A DNA stretch of 5,409 bases from the NCBI GenBank assembly GCA_964372275.1, contig CAYJRR010000012.1, positions 45,485 through 50,893 of the forward strand. Reading direction: 5' to 3'. The notes under the pieces were generated by a model. The model made no database searches. It was not told where the DNA came from and was given only the letters and a program-made list of their open reading frames with translations. Within the stretch, counting starts at the first letter, position 1; every line of letters begins with the position of its first letter. Below, in pieces: positions 1 to 5,409 of this stretch. This DNA is from CAYJRR01 sp964372275 [NCBI: uncultured bacterium]. Lineage in GTDB: Bacteria > CAYJRR01. The position numbers and the translations under genes are program-made.

Positions 1-85
1 CACCGTCGAGGAGCGCGCGCGGCTCTCCGCCGGCGGCAGGCCCGACGCCGGCGGCGGTACGGCCGGGGAGGAGGAGGCCCGATGA
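1..85 (+). CDS. actE: C-terminal end of ActE-like mono-heme cytochrome c subunit of alternative complex III (partial, 5' end outside window)
   Basis: Only the last 27 codons are present, read in the frame beginning at base 2 and ending at the TGA at 83-85. The tail starts TVEERARLSAGG and continues as a Gly/Ala/Glu-rich stretch ending EEEAR. No heme motif lies in the visible part. The call rests on position and on resemblance: ActE proteins lie just upstream of actF and commonly end, after the cytochrome c fold, in a short charged tail with an ERARL-like segment. The stop codon overlaps the actF start in an ATGA, as at the other junctions of this operon. In ACIII, ActE is the peripheral periplasmic mono-heme cytochrome c that passes electrons towards the oxidase. 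That a coding sequence ends here is well supported; its identity as actE is inferred, and another small cytochrome-like protein is possible. Confidence 0.6.
   Translation, partial: TVEERARLSAGGRPDAGGGTAGEEEAR
65..77 (+). promoter_or_regulatory. Strong Shine-Dalgarno for actF inside the actE tail
   Basis: A run of overlapping GGGGAGGAGG units lies immediately upstream of the ATG at 82, within the last codons of the preceding gene, where it encodes the Glu-rich tail. The purine run ends four bases before the start codon. It supports the ATG at 82 over later in-frame starts and suits translation by ribosomes finishing actE. Confidence 0.6.
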
Positions 86-1284
86 GCGCCGTCCGTTCGG
101 CGGTCCGGCCGCTCCGTCCGTTCGAGGGAGGGGGTGGAGCGATCGCGGGTTCGGCCGCCGTCGGAGCGGCCGGCCTGGCGTGGGTCGCCGTCGCCGCCGC
201 GGCCGAACCGCGGGCCGCCGCGCACGCCTACCTGCTCGCCTTCGCCTATTGGGCCGGGATCGCGGTCGCGTCGCTCGCCCTGCTCGCCATCTTCCATGCC
301 GCGCGCGCGCGTTGGATCGTCGTCCTGCGCCGCGCGCTGGAGGCGATCGCCTTCGGATGCGTCGTGCTCCTCCCGCTGTTCGTCCCGATCGCGCTGTCGA
401 TCGGCGAGATCTATCCCTGGGCCGATCCGGCCTCGGCGTTCGATCCGCACGCCGAAGCGCTCCTCGCGAAGAAGCGCGCCTGGCTCGACGTGCCGGCCTT
501 CCTGCTGCGCGCCGTCCTCTACCTCGCCCTCTGGGCCGCGGTCGCCGCGCTGCTGCGGAGTCTCTCCCGCCGCCAGGACGTGCGCGGCGGATTCGACCTC
601 ACCGCGCGGCAGCGTGTGGTGGGGTCCGCCGCCCTGCCGCTTCTGGCGGTCACCGGGACCTTCGCCGCGTTCGACTGGCTGATGTCGCTCGATCCGCTCT
701 GGTACTCGACCGTCTTCGGTCTCTACTACCTTGCCGGCTCGATGGTCGCGGCGGTCGCTCTCCTCGTCCTGGTCGCGGCGTTCGCGTTGTCGGAGGGTTG
801 GCTGGGGGGGCTCACCCGTCCGATCCACCTGGTCGATCTCGGCAAGCTGCTGCTCGCCTTCGTCCCGTTCTGGGCCTACATCGCCTTCTCGCAGGCGCTC
901 CTGGTATGGATCGCCGACCTCCCGGAGGAGGTCCCCTGGTACCTGCTCCGCCTGCGGCCTCCGTGGCGCGCAGTCGGGCTCTTGGCGGTGGTCGGTCAGT
1001 TCGTCGTGCCGTTCGCCTTCCTGCTCTCCCGCGCGCGCAAGGGGAGACCGCGGTCGATGGGGCTCCTCGCCCTCTGGATCCTGGGGGTCCACTTCGCCGA
1101 CCTGTTGTGGATCGTGGGCCCCGTTCTTCGGCCCTCGGGTCCGGTGTTGCGGGCGATCGACCTCGCCGCGCTCGTCGGCGTCGGGGGGGTCTGCGCCGCC
1201 TTCGTGCTCGCCTCGCAGCGCGGGGCGTACACCGTTCCGGTCGGAGATCCGTACCTCGAAGACTCGCAGGTGTATCGCCGATGA
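82..1284 (+). CDS. actF: Alternative complex III membrane subunit ActF (NrfD-like, quinol:cytochrome c oxidoreductase)
   Basis: This 400-residue integral membrane protein is a subunit of alternative complex III, the quinol:cytochrome c/oxidase oxidoreductase that replaces cytochrome bc1. About ten hydrophobic segments can be seen, roughly at residues 20-41, 49-73, 84-108, 136-158, 179-199, 210-237, 250-277, 297-316, 325-346 and 358-378. Family signatures include YLLAFAYW (50-57), RRALEA (83-88), FDWLMSLDPLWYST (197-210), the DLGKLLLAFVPFW segment (252-264), PEEVPWY (281-287), HFADLLW (337-343) and the tail VPVGDPYLEDS (385-395). ActF and ActC are homologous NrfD-like proteins. In published ACIII structures the quinol site is assigned to ActC, so ActF more likely has a structural or proton-path role (family knowledge). 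One oddity is that the His-rich, Gly-Gly loop usual near residue 72 reads FHAARARW here. It starts in an ATGA overlap with actE behind a strong ribosome site and ends in an ATGA overlap with the next gene. Length and motifs indicate an intact gene. Confidence 0.92.
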   Translation: MSAVRSAVRPLRPFEGGGGAIAGSAAVGAAGLAWVAVAAAAEPRAAAHAYLLAFAYWAGIAVASLALLAIFHAARARWIVVLRRALEAIAFGCVVLLPLFVPIALSIGEIYPWADPASAFDPHAEALLAKKRAWLDVPAFLLRAVLYLALWAAVAALLRSLSRRQDVRGGFDLTARQRVVGSAALPLLAVTGTFAAFDWLMSLDPLWYSTVFGLYYLAGSMVAAVALLVLVAAFALSEGWLGGLTRPIHLVDLGKLLLAFVPFWAYIAFSQALLVWIADLPEEVPWYLLRLRPPWRAVGLLAVVGQFVVPFAFLLSRARKGRPRSMGLLALWILGVHFADLLWIVGPVLRPSGPVLRAIDLAALVGVGGVCAAFVLASQRGAYTVPVGDPYLEDSQVYRR

Positions 1285-1670
1285 GCGACTTCCCCTCGCT
1301 CGACCGGGGGCGCGCCGGTCGCCCGCAGCACGTGCCCGACGTCGTCCGCCTGCGCTTCGTGGTGGCGGTCGGGACGACGACGCTCGTCCTGTTCGCGTTG
1401 GCGACGGCGGCCTCGACGGCGATCTATCTCCGAGGACGTGGATCGGTCCCGGCGGCGGAGAGGGCCGCCGAGCCGGTGGCGGCGGGCCGAACGGTGATCG
1501 GGATCGTCGACCAGCTCCCGTTCGAGGTGGCGGGCGAGGAGCGGTCCCGGCGGGAGGCGGAGCGGCGGCGCCTCGGTTCCTACGGGTGGGTCGACCGGGA
1601 TCGAGGCCTGGTCCACGTGCCGATCGAGCGGGCGTTCGACCGGATCGTGGCGGAGGAGGGGGGACGATGA
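1281..1670 (+). CDS. Small single-span membrane protein with C-terminal YGWVDR/HVPIERA motif, unknown function, in the ACIII-oxidase operon
   Basis: This 129-residue protein has no assigned function. The N-terminal 25 residues are polar and basic (R9, R11, R14, R23, R25). One hydrophobic span covers about 26-50. A variable Ala/Pro/Glu-rich stretch follows, then a charged, probably helical segment (about 85-97, ERSRREAERRR). The end is a compact motif: YGWVDR (101-106), a turn DRG, then VHVPIERAFDRIV (111-123). I recognise this L-x-YGWVD-x-x-x-G-V-x-x-IPI-x-x-AM pattern from short unannotated membrane proteins encoded beside SCO and cytochrome oxidase genes in many bacteria. I know no experimentally defined role. 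It is joined to actF upstream and SCO downstream by 4-base ATGA overlaps, so it is co-expressed with both. Plausible roles are an accessory ACIII subunit, a link between ACIII and the oxidase, or a helper in SCO-dependent copper delivery. It has no Cys and no heme or obvious metal-binding motif, which argues against being a copper carrier itself. Confidence 0.82.
   Translation: MSDFPSLDRGRAGRPQHVPDVVRLRFVVAVGTTTLVLFALATAASTAIYLRGRGSVPAAERAAEPVAAGRTVIGIVDQLPFEVAGEERSRREAERRRLGSYGWVDRDRGLVHVPIERAFDRIVAEEGGR
1652..1663 (+). promoter_or_regulatory. Strong Shine-Dalgarno for the SCO gene
   Basis: A GGAGGAGGGGGG purine run lies inside the last codons of the small membrane protein and ends three bases before the ATG at 1667. 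It fixes that ATG as the SCO start and fits translational coupling across the ATGA overlap. Confidence 0.55.
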
Positions 1671-2473
1671 CGTCCGCGTGGGTCGGGCTGTGGCTCGCCG
1701 CGGCGGCTTCGCCGGCGCCGGTCGACCCGTCGGCGGAGGTCGACGTGGTCGAGCGCCTGGGCGAGCGCGTGCCGGTGGCGATCGAGCTCGTCGGCGAGGA
1801 CGGCGCCGCCGTCCGTGTCGGCGATCTGTTGGCGGAGGGGCGCCCGGTGTTGCTGTCCTTGGTCTACTTCGCCTGTCCGGCGCTCTGCCACCGCACCTCC
1901 TGGAGCCTGGCGGCGGCCCTCCGCGGAAGCGGGCTCGCGCTCGGCCGCGACCTGGTGGCGGTGTCGATCAGCATCGATCCGGCCGAGGGTCCGCCGCTGG
2001 CGGCGGAGCGGAAGGCGCGCTACCTGGAGGCGTTCGGGGCGGCGCCCGCGGCGGGATGGCGATTCCTGACCGGCGAGGGGTCGGCGGTGCGCGCGCTGGC
2101 CGACAGCGTCGGCGTGCGCTACGCGCGGGACCCGGCGACCGGCGAGTACGCCCATCCGGCCGTCGCGGTGGTGCTGACGCCGGAGGGCCGCGTCGCGCGC
2201 TACCTCTACGGGATCGACCCGAAGGCGCGCGACCTGCGCCTGTCGGTGGTCGAGGCGGCCGGGGGGCGCGTCGGCACGACGCTCGACCGCGTGCTCCTCA
2301 CCTGCTTCCGCTACGATCCCGCGCGCCGGCGATACGCGCCTTTCCTGGCCGGCTTCCTCCGCCTCGGCGGACTCGCCGTCTTCGCCGCCGTGGCCTCGAT
2401 GCTGGGGATCCTGTGGCATCGCGAGCGTCGCCGGCCCGCGACGGTGGGCGGCCGGACCGGGGAGCGGCCGTGA
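1667..2473 (+). CDS. sco: SCO1/SenC/PrrC-family copper chaperone or thiol-disulfide protein for CuA assembly
   Basis: This 268-residue protein has a thioredoxin-like fold of the SCO family, which binds copper on the outer face of the membrane and helps build the CuA centre of oxidase subunit II. Visible signatures are the CPALC site (C70, C74), following VLLSLVYF; the SISIDP strand (100-105), the family's S-x-DP element; and H163 in EYAHPAVAVVLTPEG, at the place of the third copper ligand. C70, C74 and H163 form a complete Cu-binding set. The N-terminus (1-18) is short, Ala-rich and lacks a basic n-region, so it is a weak signal peptide or anchor. After the fold comes CFRYDP (213-218), with an extra Cys, then a hydrophobic span (about 230-250) and a basic end (HRERRR, 251-256), which suggests C-terminal anchoring with the tail inside. 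The gene overlaps its neighbours by 4 bases on both sides, and its likely client CtaC is the next gene. A thiol reductase role instead of metal transfer cannot be excluded. Confidence 0.93.
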   Translation: MTSAWVGLWLAAAASPAPVDPSAEVDVVERLGERVPVAIELVGEDGAAVRVGDLLAEGRPVLLSLVYFACPALCHRTSWSLAAALRGSGLALGRDLVAVSISIDPAEGPPLAAERKARYLEAFGAAPAAGWRFLTGEGSAVRALADSVGVRYARDPATGEYAHPAVAVVLTPEGRVARYLYGIDPKARDLRLSVVEAAGGRVGTTLDRVLLTCFRYDPARRRYAPFLAGFLRLGGLAVFAAVASMLGILWHRERRRPATVGGRTGERP

Positions 2474-3455
2474 ACGAGCTGTTCCGCCGCCTGCTCTTCC
2501 TGCCCGAACAGGCCTCCACCTTCGCCCAGCGGGTCGACCGGCTGCACTACTTCGTCATCGCCACCACGATGGTGATGTCGACGCTGGTCGGGGTGGCGGC
2601 GCTCCTCCTCTTCGTCCGCTACCGGCGCCGCTCCGAGACGCAGACGACCCTCTACGTCGTCACGAGCCGGCGGACGGAGGCGATCTTCGTGACGGTTCCT
2701 CTCCTGTTCTTCCTCGCCTGGTTCGCGATCGGCTATCGCGACTTCGTCGGTCTCTCCACGCCGCCGCGCGACGCGATCGACGTCTACGTGATGGCCAAGC
2801 AGTGGATGTGGAAGTTCAGCTATCCCGACGGTCCGAGCGCGGTCGAGACGCTCCACCTCCCGGCGAACCGCCCGGTCCGTCTGCTCCTCACCTCGCGCGA
2901 CGTGATCCACTCCTTCTACGTACCGCAGTTCCGGATCAAGCAGGACGCGTTGCCCGGTCGCTACAGTTCGGTCTGGTTCGAGCCGACGAAGCCGGGCCGC
3001 TACGAGATCCTCTGCACCGAATACTGCGGGCTGTCTCATTCTCGGATGCGCGGGGAGGTGGTGGTGCTCGAGCCGGCGGCCTACGACGCCTGGCTCGACC
3101 GGCACCGTCCCGAACGGCCGGAACGGCAGGACGCGGTCGCCGCCCTCCCGGCGGCGATGGAGATGGCGGAGCAGGGCCGCCGGCTTTCGCTCGGATTGGG
3201 ATGCTCCCGCTGCCACAGCGCCGACGGCACGGTGCAGATCGGACCGACCTGGGCCGGCCTCTACCGCCGCCCGACGCCGCTCGCGGACGGCGGCCGGGTG
3301 GTGGCCGACGAGGCGTACCTGAGCGAGTCGATCGTCGATCCCGGCGCGAAGGTGGTCGCCGGGTTCGCGCCGCTGATGCCGAGCTACCGTGGCCGGGTCG
3401 GCGCGTCCGAGGTCGCGGCGCTGCTCGAATACATCAAGTCGCTGCGGGAGGCGCC

Positions 3456-3459
<4 letters not shown>
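2470..3459 (+). CDS. ctaC: Cytochrome c oxidase subunit II with fused C-terminal cytochrome c domain (caa3 type)
   Basis: This 329-residue protein accepts electrons from cytochrome c or ACIII and passes them through CuA to subunit I. Two membrane spans (about 27-49 and 71-89) come first. A cupredoxin domain (about 102-202) follows, with the aromatic entry patch KQWMWKF (110-116) and all CuA ligands: H147, C182, E184 (backbone and Mg-side position), C186, H190 and M193, in the order C-TEY-C-GLS-H-SR-M. A charged Pro/Arg/Glu linker (about 210-222) leads to a class I cytochrome c domain with CSRCH (C245, C248, H249) and the likely distal ligand M303 in PLMPSY. The fused heme domain makes this a caa3 enzyme. 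No cleavable signal peptide or lipobox is evident; the N-terminus runs directly into the first span. The start is a GTG at 2470 overlapping the SCO stop (GTGA), preceded by GGGGAG at 2459-2464. The stop overlaps the ctaD start in the same way. All cofactor residues are present and nothing suggests truncation. Confidence 0.97.
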
Positions 3460-5100
<1,641 letters not shown>

Positions 5101-5114
<14 letters not shown>

Positions 5115-5409
5115 GGCGTCGCCGACCGACGGTTTCGCGGCCGCCGAGGTCGCGCATCACTTCGCCGACGCGCGCACCCAGCTCCATGCCGCGCGTCTGG
5201 GGATGTGGACCTTCCTCTCGACCGAGGTTCTCCTTTTCGCCGGCCTGTTCGCGCTCTATGCGTACGGACGGGTCCATTTCCCGGCGGCGTTCGTCGAGGG
5301 GAGCCGCCAACTCGACGTCCGGCTCGGCACGCTCAACACCGCGCTGCTCCTCACCAGCTCCCTCTTCGTCGCGTTGGCGCTGCACGCCACGCGGCGCGGG
5401 CGCCGCCGT
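5101..5409 (+). CDS. ctaE: Cytochrome c oxidase subunit III, N-terminal part (3' end outside window)
   Basis: The first 103 codons are open to the window edge. Subunit III stabilises the oxidase core and supports proton uptake through the D-channel; it carries no redox centre. The N-terminus is polar (about 1-28), with a His pair at 19-20. The first span (about 33-55) contains the LGMWTFLSTEVLLF signature, including the conserved membrane glutamate E42. The loop has HFPAAFVEGS (59-68), then LGTLNTALLLTSS (75-87), typical of the start of the second span (about 78-96), followed by basic residues to the edge. These match bacterial subunit III of the caa3 class. The GTG at 5101 is preferred because it has a well-placed GGAGG and supplies the full N-terminal polar segment. 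The next in-frame ATG (5203, residue 35) would fall inside the first span. No judgement is possible on the missing C-terminal part or on a downstream subunit IV. Confidence 0.93.

Noticed and set aside
180-1280. Plus-strand frame extending upstream of the small membrane protein into actF, giving a 496-residue product
   Set aside because: The upstream part is Arg-rich shadow of actF. Only the part from ATG 1281 shows a membrane span and a patterned C-terminus, and that ATG makes an ATGA junction.
731-1666. Long N-terminal extension of SCO in the same frame
   Set aside because: The extension is Arg/Ser/Pro/Gly shadow sequence of actF and the small gene. The ATG at 1667 has a strong ribosome site and yields a normal SCO length.
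5203-5205. ATG as an alternative start for ctaE
   Set aside because: It falls at residue 35, inside the first membrane span and the LGMWTFLSTE signature, so it would destroy the conserved fold.

Overview
The window is a stretch of an aerobic respiratory operon from a GC-rich bacterium. All genes are on the + strand, and the base composition looks close to 70% G+C by eye (not computed). It holds the end of an alternative complex III (ACIII) locus and the start of a caa3-type cytochrome c oxidase locus. In order these are: the 3' tail of an actE-like cytochrome c gene, actF, a small unnamed membrane protein, a SCO-family copper chaperone, ctaC (subunit II with a fused cytochrome c domain), ctaD (subunit I), and the 5' part of ctaE (subunit III). 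ACIII directly followed by SCO and caa3 genes is known from Rhodothermus and other Bacteroidota-related bacteria, and from Acidobacteriota, Gemmatimonadota, Planctomycetota and Myxococcota. The high GC content argues for one of the latter groups. I cannot fix the phylum from the sequence alone.

Layout: 1-85 is the last codons of actE. 82-1284 is actF, a polytopic NrfD-like membrane subunit. 1281-1670 is a 129-residue single-span protein with a C-terminal YGWVDR...HVPIERA motif. 1667-2473 is SCO, with a CPALC copper site and a C-terminal membrane anchor. 2470-3459 is ctaC, with CuA ligands plus a CSRCH heme site. 3456-5114 is ctaD, with all heme a, heme a3 and CuB ligands and the YSHP signature of A2-type oxidases. 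5101-5409 is ctaE, cut off by the window edge. There is no non-coding space. The first five junctions are 4-base stop/start overlaps (ATGA or GTGA) and the sixth is a 14-base overlap, so the whole block is probably one translationally coupled transcript. No promoter, terminator, RNA gene, mobile element or CRISPR array is visible.

Working model (family knowledge plus context): ACIII oxidises membrane quinol and passes electrons to a cytochrome c, either its own ActE domain or the cytochrome c domain of CtaC. They then go through CuA to heme a and the heme a3/CuB site of CtaD, where O2 is reduced and protons are pumped. SCO delivers copper to CuA. The small membrane protein lies exactly between the ACIII and oxidase halves and is the least understood part. 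The window is mostly a well-formed example of a known system. The points of interest are that small protein, the A2-type proton-channel chemistry, the end-anchored SCO and the uninterrupted gene overlaps.
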